Counted from the stretch's first letter, positions 55,648-64,000 are shown. The stretch: DNA of 64,000 nucleotides from an uncultured Bacteroidales bacterium (GCA_946415475.1 CAMKSQ010000006.1:30367-94366), one strand, 5' to 3'. Notes: generated by a model not told the origin, from the sequence alone. Program-made: numbers and translations.

Positions 55648-57512
55648 AAGGTCAAGAAGTTCACAAACGCGTCTGTATCCAGGTTATAACCCCGCGGACC
55701 CCGGAGCGTATTCCCCTCCCCGTCCAGCAGGAAATAGTTGGGCTGGGAGTTCACGCCAAAGCGCTCCAGCACCAGGTGGGAGTTCACGCGGCCCACGTCT
55801 TTGAGTACCTTGCCTTTGTCGGTGGTCACCCACTCGCTTTCAGGCAGTTTGGTTTTATCGTCCACGTAAAGGGACACTATCACGTAGTCGCGCTGCAGCA
55901 GTTGCAGCACGCGAGGGTCGCTCCATACACGGGCTTCCATTTCCCGGCAGTTCACGCAGCCGTGGCCGGTAATGTCCACAAAGACCTTTTTCCCCTGTTC
56001 CTTGGCCGCCTTGATACCCTCTTCCAGCTTGTTGTAACCTTTAAGGCCGTGCGGCAGGGACACCAGAGATTGCCGGTCGGGGCCGGCAATGACGGACGTC
56101 CCGTCATACCCGGCTTGACCGGGTATCTCTCTTATCACAAAATCCTGCGTCTCCAACGGCGGCAGATAGCCGCTGAGGGCCTTCAGGGGCGCACCCCACA
56201 TGCCCGGCAGGAGGTAAATGACGAAGGCAAAATCGGCAATAATAAGGGCCAGGCGGCCTACGCCGATGTACTCCAGCGGAGAGTCGTGCTTGAAGCGGAT
56301 TTTGCCCAGCAGGTACAGGCCCAGGAGGGCGAAGCACACAATCCAGATGGCCAGATACACCTCACGGTCCAGCAGGTGCCAATGGTACGTCTGGTCCGCC
56401 GTGCTCAGGAATTTGAGGCCCAGGGCCACTTCGATGAAGCCCAGCACCACCTTTACGCTATTGAGCCAGCCGCCGCTCTTGGGCAGCTTTTTGAGGACCG
56501 ACGGGAAGAACGCCAGCAGGGCGAACGGCAGGGCGAAGGCGATGCTGAAGGCCAGCATGGTCACCATGGGGGTCCAGAACTCGCCCTGGGTACTCTTGAT
56601 AAGGACCGTACCCACGATGGGACCGGTGCAGCTGAAGCTCACCAACACCAGCGTCAGCGCCAGGAAAAATACACCCAGAAGGCCGCCACGGTCGCTTTTT
56701 GCATCGGCCTTGGTGGTCCAGCTGGCCGGCAGGGTGATTTCGAAAGCGCCAAAGAACGATGCCGCAAACAGCATGAAAATCACAAAGAACAGGATGTTCG
56801 GGAGCCAGTGCGTGCTGAGCCAGTTGAAGATATCCGCCGTCACCGCTTCTCCACCCAGGAGCCAGGTAAGACCGATGATGATGGAGATGGGCACCGTATA
56901 AAGCAGGACGATGAAAATGCCATACATGAGGGCCTTGAAGCGACCGCCCTTCTCCTGCTTGATGAAGAAGGACACCGTCATGGGCACCATCGGGAACACG
57001 CAAGGCGTCAGCAGCATCAGGAATCCCCAAAGGATCGCCTCCAGAATCAGGCTCCAAAGGTTGCCAGCCGTGGCTTGACCCTCCTCATCCCGGGCTTGAC
57101 CCGGGATCTCCACCGGCACGGAGAATTCATACTCCTCCGGCATCTGGCAATAATCCCCACTACAAGCACTCCAGGTAACGCTTCCCTCCACCTTCAACTT
57201 CCCGGATCCGGCAAGCTGCAACTCCTGCTTGAGCACATACGTCCCCACTACCACTTGGGCCCCCTTATACTCCGAGGGCGTAAATTCCTCCACCGGCTTC
57301 CCTTCCAGGAAAACCCGGTCCGTGGTATTCACCTCCAGTTCCGTCCCCACATGCGGGTCACTCATGGGGTGCACATAATAATTTTTTCCGATTTGTCCCG
57401 TTACAACCAACTGGTAGCGGTCTCCTTCCGTATGATTGACTGTAGCCTTCCACACCACGCTGGGATTCAGCTGGAGCAGAAGGGCGATGAGGGTCGAAAA
57501 AAGCAATGACAT
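55644..57512 (-). CDS. dsbD: DsbD-like thiol:disulfide interchange protein with in-frame repeat insertions
   Basis: The 622-residue protein has a signal peptide and an N-terminal DsbD-alpha-like domain (residues 20-125, with CSGDYCQMPEEYEFSVPVEI). An eight-helix transmembrane domain follows (150-420; TPCVFPMVPMTVSFFIKQEK and SFSCTGPIVGTVLIKSTQGE carry the membrane Cys pair). The periplasmic thioredoxin-like domain has CVNC (DITGHGCVNCREME). It passes electrons from cytoplasmic thioredoxin to periplasmic proteins. Repeat-derived peptides lie in two linkers: EIPGQARDEE at about 134-144 and IREIPGQAGYDGTSVIAGPD at about 459-480. The start has MSLLFSTLIALLLQLNPS. Confidence 0.92.
   Translation of the reverse strand: MSLLFSTLIALLLQLNPSVVWKATVNHTEGDRYQLVVTGQIGKNYYVHPMSDPHVGTELEVNTTDRVFLEGKPVEEFTPSEYKGAQVVVGTYVLKQELQLAGSGKLKVEGSVTWSACSGDYCQMPEEYEFSVPVEIPGQARDEEGQATAGNLWSLILEAILWGFLMLLTPCVFPMVPMTVSFFIKQEKGGRFKALMYGIFIVLLYTVPISIIIGLTWLLGGEAVTADIFNWLSTHWLPNILFFVIFMLFAASFFGAFEITLPASWTTKADAKSDRGGLLGVFFLALTLVLVSFSCTGPIVGTVLIKSTQGEFWTPMVTMLAFSIAFALPFALLAFFPSVLKKLPKSGGWLNSVKVVLGFIEVALGLKFLSTADQTYHWHLLDREVYLAIWIVCFALLGLYLLGKIRFKHDSPLEYIGVGRLALIIADFAFVIYLLPGMWGAPLKALSGYLPPLETQDFVIREIPGQAGYDGTSVIAGPDRQSLVSLPHGLKGYNKLEEGIKAAKEQGKKVFVDITGHGCVNCREMEARVWSDPRVLQLLQRDYVIVSLYVDDKTKLPESEWVTTDKGKVLKDVGRVNSHLVLERFGVNSQPNYFLLDGEGNTLRGPRGYNLDTDAFVNFLTL
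56065..56130. repeat. In-frame composite palindromic element in dsbD
   Basis: The 66-base segment is a large palindrome. Plus-strand AGAGATTGCCGGTCGGGGCC and GGCAATGACGGACG are followed by a mirrored CCGTCATACCCGG, CTTGACCGGG and TATCTCT. The minus strand encodes EIPGQAGYDG and then VIAGPDRQSL, the same peptides and frame as in the sensor kinase (VIAGSDRQSL). It lies in the linker before the thioredoxin domain. Confidence 0.85.
57082..57111. repeat. In-frame single palindromic element in dsbD
   Basis: CTCATCCCGGGCTTGACCCG and GGATCTCC; arms ATCCCGGG/CCCGGGAT. The minus strand reads EIPGQARDEE, matching the EIPGQAGYDG half of the element at 56065 in the same frame. It sits in the linker between the N-domain and the first membrane helix. 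Confidence 0.82.
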
Positions 57513-57558
57513 GTCAAATTCCTTTTAAGCCCTGCAAGTTACTACAAATTCCGATTTT

Positions 57559-58464
57559 TTACAAGTCCGGTTCCACCGGAGCCCGCTGGGTAAGATAGAT
57601 TCCCACCATCGCGATAGCCAGCCCGATCCACTGCAAGCCGGTGGCGGTTTCCTCCCCCACCAGGAAGGCCAGCACCGCCGTCACCAGCGGCACCACGGCC
57701 AGGAAAACGCTGGTTTTGGCAACGCCCAGCACCTTGATGGCATAGGCCCAGGAAGTAAAAGCCGTCGCTGAGCAGAACAGCGCCAGCGACAACGTGGGAT
57801 ACAGGACATCCCAGCTCAGATACAGGCCCGCATCAAAGTTCCGGAGGCCCTTGGTAAACAGCAACGGAAGAAAATACACGGTGCCCAGCAGAAACTGGTA
57901 CATCACAATGACGGACGGGGCATAATGGGCCGATAAGGACTTGGTGAAGCCAATCTGGCTCACCTCCGCAACCACGGCGATAAACAGGATACCCACGCCC
58001 ACCCAGAACAGGGCGCTGGTCTGGGAACGGGTGAACGATACCAACCAAAGGCCCGCCAGGGTAATGAAAACCCCCACGATATTGATCGGACCAAACTTTT
58101 CCTTGAACATGACGATGCCCGACACCATAGCCAGGATGGGGTTGGTGGCAATGACCAGCGACGTAATGGTAGGAGACTCCGTGAATTCCAGGCCGTAGGT
58201 CTCTGCCACAAAGTAAATGAAGGGCATGCACAGGGCTAGGAACACGAACTTGAACAGGTCCCGGCGGCTTTGGATGCGCATGGGAACGCCCGTGACTTTG
58301 TTCAGGAGCCACAATAAAACCCCGGCCAGAAAAGTTCTCACCGGGACAAAAAACTCTACGGGAATATTCAACGCCAGCAAACGGTCCGCCCATATATAGG
58401 ACATGGCCCACAGGCCCACCGTGAGCATGGCCGCCGCATACGCACGTACAGGAAGTTTTCTCAT
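57559..58464 (-). CDS. EamA/DMT-family transporter
   Basis: The 301-residue protein has ten predicted membrane helices as two EamA repeats. The first ends around SLVIATNPILAMVSGIVMFK with EKFGPINIVGVFITLAGLWL. The second has LGVAKTSVFLAVVPLVTAVL and AFLVGEETATGLQWIGLAIA. EamA proteins export amino acids, purines or other metabolites; the substrate is unknown. It stands alone between the DsbD gene (upstream in transcription terms, on the same strand) and the nitroreductase gene. Confidence 0.93.
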   Translation of the reverse strand: MRKLPVRAYAAAMLTVGLWAMSYIWADRLLALNIPVEFFVPVRTFLAGVLLWLLNKVTGVPMRIQSRRDLFKFVFLALCMPFIYFVAETYGLEFTESPTITSLVIATNPILAMVSGIVMFKEKFGPINIVGVFITLAGLWLVSFTRSQTSALFWVGVGILFIAVVAEVSQIGFTKSLSAHYAPSVIVMYQFLLGTVYFLPLLFTKGLRNFDAGLYLSWDVLYPTLSLALFCSATAFTSWAYAIKVLGVAKTSVFLAVVPLVTAVLAFLVGEETATGLQWIGLAIAMVGIYLTQRAPVEPDL

Positions 58465-58480
58465 AGTTAAGTGTTAAAAG

Positions 58481-59080
58481 CTAAATCTCCGAGGCAAACT
58501 CCTTCATTTCCTGGCGCTTGTCGTGATTGGTGCTGGTGTCCACGGCGGCATGGCCCACCGGGAACATACAAACCACCTCATACCCGGCCGTTTCCGGGAA
58601 ATCCGCCTTGATTTTTGCCGGGTCGAAGGAGCCCACCCACACATTGCCCAGGCCCAGGGCGCTGGCTTCCAGCATGATGTGCGTACCCACGATGGCGGCG
58701 TCTATCTCCGCGCCGTTTTTGCCGTCGTACTTGCGTACCCAGGCGGCCTCCGGCTTGGCGCCTACCATGAACACCACAGGAGCGCCATAGGTGTAGTCCG
58801 TTGCGCCTTTCAGTTTCTCCAAGCCTTCCGGACTTTTGACCACCCATACGTGTACCGGCTGCTTGTTGGCAGCGGTGGGGGCCAGGCGTGCCGCTTCCAG
58901 AATGTGGTTGATTTGTACGTCTGTCAGGGGTGTATCCTTGAATTTGCGGCAGGAATACCGCTCTTTAGCCAATGCCTGGAAAGTGCTCTCCTTAGCCGGC
59001 AGACGCTCGGGAAGATCCGAGAAAGCTGCCCGCCTGTGGATATTGGAAATATCGGAAAGTTTTTTCAGGAAATTACTCAT
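58481..59080 (-). CDS. Nitroreductase-family FMN oxidoreductase
   Basis: The 199-residue protein starts MSNFLKKLSDISNIHRRAAF and has the FMN-binding ERYSCRKFKDTPLTDVQINH with ILEAARLAPTAANKQPVHVW, then VFMVGAKPEAAW, GTHIMLEASALGLGNVWVGS and VVCMFPVGHA near the C-terminus. These are dimeric NAD(P)H-dependent flavin reductases that act on nitro compounds, quinones or iodotyrosine-like substrates. The N-terminal segment of about 20 residues before the fold is longer than usual. A -7 box lies at 59128-59135. Confidence 0.92.
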   Translation of the reverse strand: MSNFLKKLSDISNIHRRAAFSDLPERLPAKESTFQALAKERYSCRKFKDTPLTDVQINHILEAARLAPTAANKQPVHVWVVKSPEGLEKLKGATDYTYGAPVVFMVGAKPEAAWVRKYDGKNGAEIDAAIVGTHIMLEASALGLGNVWVGSFDPAKIKADFPETAGYEVVCMFPVGHAAVDTSTNHDKRQEMKEFASEI

Positions 59081-59127
59081 GGCACATCGGTTTTAGTGTT
59101 TAATGCTGCAAGTTACGATTTTTCCGC

Positions 59128-59135
59128 CAAAAGTA
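59128..59135 (-). promoter_or_regulatory. -7 box of the nitroreductase gene
   Basis: The minus strand reads TACTTTTG with a leader of about 48 bases to the ATG at 59080. Confidence 0.5.
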
Positions 59136-59155
59136 CAAATTCCCTTGCTAAGCAC

Positions 59156-60616
59156 CTAATCGTGAGGGACAAACTCCACGTCCAGGTCCCGGCACACGTA
59201 CTGGGCCGTGAGACGGGCACTTTGGGCCGACGGCGGCAGGCCGCCGGAATAAGCGGTGCGCTGGCCCGTGAAATACAGGCCGTGCTCATAGCGGTACGGT
59301 GCGCGGAAAAGCGGCTGGAAAGGCGGCCAATCGCTCATGTAACTGCCCTCGAAGGTGCTGCAATAGCGCTCATAGGTGAGCGGCGTGGCCACGTCCGTGA
59401 CATCGGCCTGCTCCTCTATGACGGGAATTACCTTGCCGATGGCCTTGAGGAAAGCCGCCATGAGTTCCTTCTTTTTGGCCTCGTAAGTCCCCTCCTCCTT
59501 GGCGGCCTTCCACCAGGCATAGGTAGGGCCATGCAGCAGGCAGGTAATCACGCTGCAACCCTCCGGGGCGTACTCCTTGACATCGGCATAATTGTTTACG
59601 ACGATGGTCTTGTACGTCTGGCCGGCGGCGTGCAGCGGTTCCGGCAGTACGATTTGCATGGAGCGGGGCCAGGCGCTTAAATCGGCCTTGACGCCCACCC
59701 CCAGGAAAATGCACTGGGTGGTACGCAGGCCTTTGCGCATTTTCTGCGCCCATTTGTCCTGGATAGGGGTTTTGAAGAGCTTGTCGATAGCGGTGCGCGC
59801 GTCCATGGAGATGACGACGGCATCGGCCTGGAACACTTCCCCACCCACCCGGACGGACCAGCCTGCATCCGTGCGGAAAACCTCCTCCACCGACGTCCGG
59901 TAGCGGATTTGGCCGCCGCGGCTCTCGAAGCGGGATGCCATGTTGCGGGCCATCTGCAGCGAGCCGCCTTTGGGATACCCGCTGTCACCCATGGCGAAGG
60001 TGCTCAAGGTATAGATCAAGGAAAGCGCATTGATGGAAGGCTCCACCACCGCTCCCAGCAGGGCCCGGATGCGGGGATTCTTGAAACGCCTGGCGTAGCA
60101 GCGCGCGCTGTGCATCACCAGGGAAGGAGAGATCATGGCCGCTCCGCCCATTTTGATATACTCCCACAGGGAATACGGACGCGGATATTTGGTTTTGACG
60201 CCTTTGATGTCTTTGATGGGTTGATGGAAACCATCGAAGCACAGCAGGTGGAATTTCAGGATGCGCAGGGCCAGGCGGTCCCGCCAGCCGGTAAGTTCCA
60301 GGCCGTGAAGGTCCCGGTAAAGCGGCATCTGGCCTTTATCGTCCACCAGCGTATAAATGGGGTCTTTGAAATAGACCGGATTGTTTTCCTGCAAGGCGCC
60401 TGTCTCTATCCATATATCGTGCAGAGGTATGCTCTCTTTTGCGCCGATAAGCCAGTGAATGCCACCCTCGAAAGTGTATCCCTTGCGCTTCCAGCTGGTG
60501 GATACGCCACCCGGTGCAGCCGCCTGCTCCAAAATCAGGGTTTGGATGCCAGAGTTCTGCAGATAGTTGGCGCAAGTTAAGCCGGAAATGCCGGCACCGA
60601 TGACAATAACCTTCAT
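59156..60616 (-). CDS. Carotenoid/phytoene-desaturase-type FAD-dependent oxidoreductase
   Basis: The start at 60616 (MKVIVIGAGISGLTCANYLQ) gives 486 residues; a TTG nine bases upstream is rejected. The FAD/NAD(P) Rossmann motif GAGISGLTCANYL is at residues 7-19, followed by LEQAAAPGGVSTSWKRKGY and FEGGIHWLIG. The C-terminal GLYFTGQRTAYSGGLPPSAQ and SARLTAQYVC match the second FAD contact. The family covers phytoene desaturase, carotenoid isomerase and retinol saturase-like enzymes. No other carotenoid genes are in view, so the substrate may be a different polyene or lipid. Confidence 0.9.
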   Translation of the reverse strand: MKVIVIGAGISGLTCANYLQNSGIQTLILEQAAAPGGVSTSWKRKGYTFEGGIHWLIGAKESIPLHDIWIETGALQENNPVYFKDPIYTLVDDKGQMPLYRDLHGLELTGWRDRLALRILKFHLLCFDGFHQPIKDIKGVKTKYPRPYSLWEYIKMGGAAMISPSLVMHSARCYARRFKNPRIRALLGAVVEPSINALSLIYTLSTFAMGDSGYPKGGSLQMARNMASRFESRGGQIRYRTSVEEVFRTDAGWSVRVGGEVFQADAVVISMDARTAIDKLFKTPIQDKWAQKMRKGLRTTQCIFLGVGVKADLSAWPRSMQIVLPEPLHAAGQTYKTIVVNNYADVKEYAPEGCSVITCLLHGPTYAWWKAAKEEGTYEAKKKELMAAFLKAIGKVIPVIEEQADVTDVATPLTYERYCSTFEGSYMSDWPPFQPLFRAPYRYEHGLYFTGQRTAYSGGLPPSAQSARLTAQYVCRDLDVEFVPHD

Positions 60617-60633
60617 AGTTTCCAATCAGACTA

Positions 60634-60680
60634 CAAAGTTACTGCTTTTTTGCCTAATTCCCGAAAGTTTATTACCTTTG
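60634..60680. promoter_or_regulatory. Divergent -7 boxes of the FAD oxidoreductase and tRNA genes
   Basis: Minus strand TAACTTTG (60634-60641) precedes the oxidoreductase. Plus strand TACCTTTG (60673-60680) lies 20 bases before the tRNA. Confidence 0.6.
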
Positions 60681-60700
60681 CAATCCTGATTTTATCAGAA

Positions 60701-60773
<73 letters not shown>

Positions 60774-60782
60774 CTCGGCCAC

Positions 60783-60813
60783 AAAAAAAGACAGCATCTC
60801 GCTGTCTTTTTTT
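60783..60813 (+). terminator. Rho-independent terminator after the tRNA
   Basis: AAAAAAAGACAGC and GCTGTCTTTTTTT form a strong hairpin with a 5-base loop and T-run. It also ends the leftward gene at 60830. Confidence 0.85.
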
Positions 60814-60829
60814 GCTTTCTGGATGTGTT

Positions 60830-61204
60830 TTATTTTTTTGTGTTGATGGCTTCTTTGAAATCGGAGGGGGAAAAACCGTAGCGCTGTTTAAACTGGATGC
60901 GCAGGTTGGGCATGGACAGACCCACAGCCTGTGCCACGGAAGAAATGGAGAGCTTGGGATTATCCTTCATCAGGCGCTCTGCCTCATGCAGGCGCATACT
61001 ATTTACATATTGCGGAAAAGATTGCCCGTACGCATACCGGGAAAGAATAACGTTCAAATGCTGTCTCCGCAGGCCGAAGCGTTGCAAAATATCCTGACGC
61101 TGCAAAGACGGATTTGCATAGAGTTTTTCTTTGCGGACAGCTGCGTCAATTTGGCGGAACCATTCGTAATCCGATACTTTTGTCTTTTTTTGTTCGTTTT
61201 GCAT
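60830..61204 (-). CDS. Stand-alone AraC-type DNA-binding protein, 124 aa
   Basis: The protein is only the AraC C-terminal double helix-turn-helix. The first helix set has NPSLQRQDILQRFGLRRQHL and NVILSRYAYGQSFPQYVNSM. The second has LSISSVAQAVGLSMPNLRIQ and FKQRYGFSPSDFKEA. It is strongly similar to the last ~105 residues of the neighbour at 61288 (FRQIDTAIREERLYANPSFQ), so it looks like a domain copied away from its sensor. The -7 box is 4 bases before the ATG. Confidence 0.88.
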   Translation of the reverse strand: MQNEQKKTKVSDYEWFRQIDAAVRKEKLYANPSLQRQDILQRFGLRRQHLNVILSRYAYGQSFPQYVNSMRLHEAERLMKDNPKLSISSVAQAVGLSMPNLRIQFKQRYGFSPSDFKEAINTKK

Positions 61205-61208
61205 AATA

Positions 61209-61216
61209 CAAAGTTA
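61209..61216 (-). promoter_or_regulatory. -7 box of the stand-alone AraC-type gene
   Basis: The minus strand reads TAACTTTG and the ATG lies 4 bases downstream, so the message is probably leaderless. Confidence 0.5.
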
Positions 61217-61287
61217 AAACACAGAACCCCAATTTTAAGTAATTCTATGGCATAACTTTGGTCCAACGAACCAAAAATGTTGCAAAA

Positions 61288-62994
61288 TTATAGGTTTTCG
61301 CGGTATTCCTGCGGCGTCATGCCATACTTTTGCTTGAATTGCAGACGGAAATTCGCCGGCGTAAAGCCGATGGATTCAGAAATGGACGCGATGGTCCGCT
61401 CCGGATTATCGCGAAGTTGATGCATCGCCTCCTCCAGGCGGATGCTGTTGATATAGGCCGGGAAAGAATCGCCCTCGGCGTACGCCGACAACAGTTCATT
61501 GAGGGTTTGTCGGCGCAAAGACCATCGATCCAAAACAACCTGGCGCTGAAAACTGGGATTGGCGTACAGGCGTTCCTCACGGATGGCCGTATCTATCTGG
61601 CGGAACAAGGCTTCATCGGGCCCATCCGTCTTTACGCATTTTTCACTCTGCTCCTTTTCATTGATCAGACGCACCAGAGCCTGGTTTTTCTGGGCAATCA
61701 GTTTCCGCATAAGCGCCATGAACACGTATCCGGTAATAACCAGGAGCAGGAATAAAATGAAAATAATGAGATAAATCCGCAAGCGTTGGGCCTGCGCCTT
61801 GGCATCGGCGATTTCCCGTTCTTTTTCCCGCTGAAGATAGGACTCCGCATACTCCTGGGCCTGGCTTTCCAACAACTGCTTGTCCATGGTTTTCTGTACG
61901 TCGGCATAGCGGGTGAGCCATGCCAGGGCCTCCTTGTGGTTTCCCCGTGCCCGGGCCGCTTCCGAACGGTCGTGCAGGATGAGCGCATAGTTGGCGTTCA
62001 AGGTATCCGTTCCAAGGCGCGCCTCAATGGCATCGTCAATGGCCATCAGCTTATCCCACTCCCCCAGCCGTTTCCACACCCGGGAAATCATGCGCTTGCC
62101 GGCATAACTGCGACTGTATGCATACGTGTCGAAGATGGCCAGCTCCGCCTTCGCCTCCGTCAGATTGTCCAAGGAGGCATAGGCCAGCGCCTTGAAGGCA
62201 TGCGCCTGGCTGCGATAATAATCGCACCAGCGGGCCCGGTCTTCCGGGATGGGAGGCAGGCGGTAGCTGTCCTCGGCATAAAGCTCGGCATGTGCCTGAT
62301 AATAATCTAATTTGTCGATAATCTCCTGTGCAATCGGAATCACTTCCTGGTGCCGGGACTTCTCGGTGAGCATGTTGATCTTCCGTTTGGCCGAAACAAT
62401 CCAGGCATCCAGCCGGTCCACGCTCGGGTCACCCTTTGACAAGGTTGCCAGAACCTCATCCAATTTCTGGAAGCCCAGTTCCTCCTGCCCCAAAAAGAAA
62501 AGGGCAATCCCCATTTCCGCCTGCAGTCGGAGCGCATCCGTTTCCTGACCCCAGGTACGGTTCAGGTCGATGGCCTCTACGATGTATTTGGTCCAGTTTT
62601 CCGTATCTCTCCGCACACGGTAGATATCCGTGACGAGGGACAGGACATCCAGGCGGTGTTTGGCCGTGCTCGCGGTATTGGCTTTGGTGGAATCCGACTG
62701 CAGGAGCTCCATGCAGATTTCCAGCGACTTGTCCCGCTGCGGATTATTTAACGAACGGCCGTAAATGGTTGCGCGCGTAAAGTCACGCTCGTAGGCACTT
62801 GCGTTGCCAACCAGGTAGGCGGAATCGGCAATAACCAGCGCCCGCTCCGGATTGGTCGAATACAGCAAACGGGCGTTCAGAATGGTATAGAGTGTATCCG
62901 AAGGGGCGGCCACCCGTTCCGCCGGTTTTTGACGGCCCGTGCAGGCAGCACACAGTACTGCCATTAGGACAAATAATGCCAACTTCTTCTTCAT
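61288..62994 (-). CDS. TPR-like sensor with membrane helix and AraC-type DNA-binding domain
   Basis: The start at 62994 (MKKKLALFVLMAVLCAAC) gives 568 residues with a lipoprotein-like or membrane-anchoring signal (LCAAC). Residues 30-370 are helical repeats resembling TPRs (RALVIADSAYLVGNA, RWCDYYRSQAHAFKALAYAS, ARGNHKEALAWLTRY). A coiled stretch and one membrane helix (LIIFILFLLLVITGYVFM, about 412-430) follow, then a linker and the AraC domain (470-568; IASISESIGFTPANFRLQFK). The type joins outside sensing to DNA binding. The stand-alone copy at 60830 is derived from its end. Confidence 0.88.
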   Translation of the reverse strand: MKKKLALFVLMAVLCAACTGRQKPAERVAAPSDTLYTILNARLLYSTNPERALVIADSAYLVGNASAYERDFTRATIYGRSLNNPQRDKSLEICMELLQSDSTKANTASTAKHRLDVLSLVTDIYRVRRDTENWTKYIVEAIDLNRTWGQETDALRLQAEMGIALFFLGQEELGFQKLDEVLATLSKGDPSVDRLDAWIVSAKRKINMLTEKSRHQEVIPIAQEIIDKLDYYQAHAELYAEDSYRLPPIPEDRARWCDYYRSQAHAFKALAYASLDNLTEAKAELAIFDTYAYSRSYAGKRMISRVWKRLGEWDKLMAIDDAIEARLGTDTLNANYALILHDRSEAARARGNHKEALAWLTRYADVQKTMDKQLLESQAQEYAESYLQREKEREIADAKAQAQRLRIYLIIFILFLLLVITGYVFMALMRKLIAQKNQALVRLINEKEQSEKCVKTDGPDEALFRQIDTAIREERLYANPSFQRQVVLDRWSLRRQTLNELLSAYAEGDSFPAYINSIRLEEAMHQLRDNPERTIASISESIGFTPANFRLQFKQKYGMTPQEYRENL

Positions 62995-63085
62995 TTTGAT
63001 ACACAATTAGGTACGAAGTTACTAAATCCCTATGAAATTTGCGGAAAATTTAGGGGGCAAATTTGGTCCACGTCCGCTTTGAGAC

Positions 63086-63117
63086 AAAAAAAAGCGCCCC
63101 GCGAACGGGACGCTTTT
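63086..63117 (-). terminator. Rho-independent terminator of the fusA-rpsJ end
   Basis: On the minus strand AAAAGCGTCCCG and CGGGGCGCTTTT pair with one mismatch and a 4-base loop, followed by a run of eight T. It lies 20 bases past the rpsJ stop. Confidence 0.85.
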
Positions 63118-63136
63118 ATGCATGCAAGGGCTATCC

Positions 63137-63442
63137 TCACACTTTGATTTCCACCTCAACGCCGGAAGGAAGCTCGAGCTTCATGAGGGCGTCTACGGTT
63201 TTGGCGTTGGACTCGTCAATGTCGATCAGGCGAACATAGGAGTCCAGCTCGAACTGCTCGCGGCTCTTCTTGTTTACGAAGGTGGAGCGGTTCACAGTGA
63301 AGATTTTCTTGTTGGTGGGAAGAGGAATGGGACCTACAACCTTTGCACCCGTTGCCTTCACTGTATCGACGATCTTGGCAGCGGATTTGTCCACCAGCAT
63401 GTGATCGAAGGATTTCAGCTTGATTCTGATTTTCTGGCTCAT
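63137..63442 (-). CDS. rpsJ: 30S ribosomal protein S10
   Basis: The 101-residue protein [20 protein letters not shown] ends with [16 protein letters not shown] and matches ribosomal S10 at every conserved block ([35 protein letters not shown]). It is part of the small-subunit head and also acts in NusA/NusB antitermination. Here it follows fusA by 28 bases as in the str/S10 gene order of Bacteroidota. A terminator comes right after, so the operon stops here. Confidence 0.98.
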   Translation of the reverse strand: MSQKIRIKLKSFDHMLVDKSAAKIVDTVKATGAKVVGPIPLPTNKKIFTVNRSTFVNKKSREQFELDSYVRLIDIDESNAKTVDALMKLELPSGVEVEIKV

Positions 63443-63470
63443 ATTCTTTACTTTTTAACTTTGCTAAATT

Positions 63471-64000
63471 TTACTCGTCGTCATTCACTCTGTAACCGCT
63501 CTTCTCGATGATGTCCTTGGCCAGGTTGGCGGGGACCTCAGCGTAGTGGTCGAAGGTCATGGTGCTGGTAGCACGTCCGGAGGACAGGGTACGCAGCACG
63601 GTAACATAACCGAACTGTTCTCCAAGCGGAACATAAGCTTTGACGATGCGTGCTCCATTGGCGGTGGAGTCCATAGCCACAATTTGGCCGCGGCGGCGGT
63701 TCAGGTCGCCCACGATGTCACCCATGTAGTCTTCCGGAGTAACAACCTCCAGGCTCATGATGGGTTCCAACAGTACCGGATGGCACTTGGGGCAGGCGTG
63801 ACGGAAAGCCATGCGGGCAGCCAGCTCGAAGGAGAGCTGGTCGGAGTCTACCGGGTGGTAGCTGCCGTCGATGACTTCCACCTTCAAGGCAGGCACCTCG
63901 TAACCGGCGAGAACGCCGTTGGCCATCGCGGACTGGAAGCCCTTCTCGATGGACGGGATGAATTCCTTGGGGATGTTGCCACCCTTGACCGAATTGATGA
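63471..64000 (-). CDS. fusA: Elongation factor G, C-terminal part (cut by window edge)
   Basis: The minus-strand frame runs off the right edge. It covers EF-G domains IV and [21 protein letters not shown] (near the domain IV loop), [60 protein letters not shown] and the C-terminus ending [13 protein letters not shown] pair in [15 protein letters not shown] replaces a usual KK-containing helix start. EF-G uses GTP to translocate the ribosome. It precedes rpsJ in the same direction. Confidence 0.98.
   Translation of the reverse strand, partial: INSVKGGNIPKEFIPSIEKGFQSAMANGVLAGYEVPALKVEVIDGSYHPVDSDQLSFELAARMAFRHACPKCHPVLLEPIMSLEVVTPEDYMGDIVGDLNRRRGQIVAMDSTANGARIVKAYVPLGEQFGYVTVLRTLSSGRATSTMTFDHYAEVPANLAKDIIEKSGYRVNDDE

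Overview
The window looks like a chromosome segment of a moderately GC-rich Bacteroidota, most likely Bacteroidales. Evidence: promoters of the Bacteroidota type (TAnnTTTG -7 boxes such as TATCTTTG, TACCTTTG and TAACTTTG), TonB-dependent receptors with carboxypeptidase-like N-domains, DUF4249 and WG-repeat proteins, many Lys-rich-start lipoproteins, a propeller-type sensor kinase, and a fusA-rpsJ end of a str-type operon at the right edge. Genus is not resolved.

Layout. 1-5 kb: MerR regulator (cut by the edge), a TonB receptor/flavoprotein/PNPOx operon and a divergent TetR-like regulator. 5.9-10.3 kb: ordinary small genes (secreted tyrosine phosphatase, HAD phosphatase, XRE plus membrane protein, winged-helix regulator, aldehyde dehydrogenase). 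10.3-38.4 kb: a strongly paralogous leftward block bracketed by two MscS-like channel genes. It contains 3 amidohydrolases, 3 type-B carboxylesterases, 3 DUF3089 alpha/beta hydrolases, 2 large lipoproteins with a tentative leukocidin-like core, membrane proteins, a beta-helix lipoprotein, a membrane AraC regulator and a MATE exporter. Orphan 5' ends of these same gene families lie between the intact genes, recording duplication and gene loss. 38.4-50.3 kb: four transcription units of secreted, mostly uncharacterised proteins and a sensor kinase/response regulator pair. They share a 17-bp palindrome (GTGGCGGATTCCGCCAC) upstream of their -7 boxes, suggesting one regulon; part of the region is an inverted duplication. 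50.3-60.6 kb: DUF4249/TonB receptor, LolA-like protein, cysteine-desulfidase-like enzyme, DsbD, EamA exporter, nitroreductase, carotenoid-type FAD oxidoreductase. 60.7-64 kb: tRNA-Ile(CAU), two related AraC-type proteins, rpsJ, fusA.

Most notable signals: (1) small palindromic repeat elements, several composite like BIMEs, inserted in frame inside a sensor kinase, DsbD and a flavoprotein, giving similar peptides; (2) the shared palindromic operator at four promoters with a fixed 21-nt distance at three of them; (3) the channel-bracketed, self-duplicating hydrolase/lipoprotein cluster with 5' gene scars. Functions assigned from families are recognised by eye; no database search was run.
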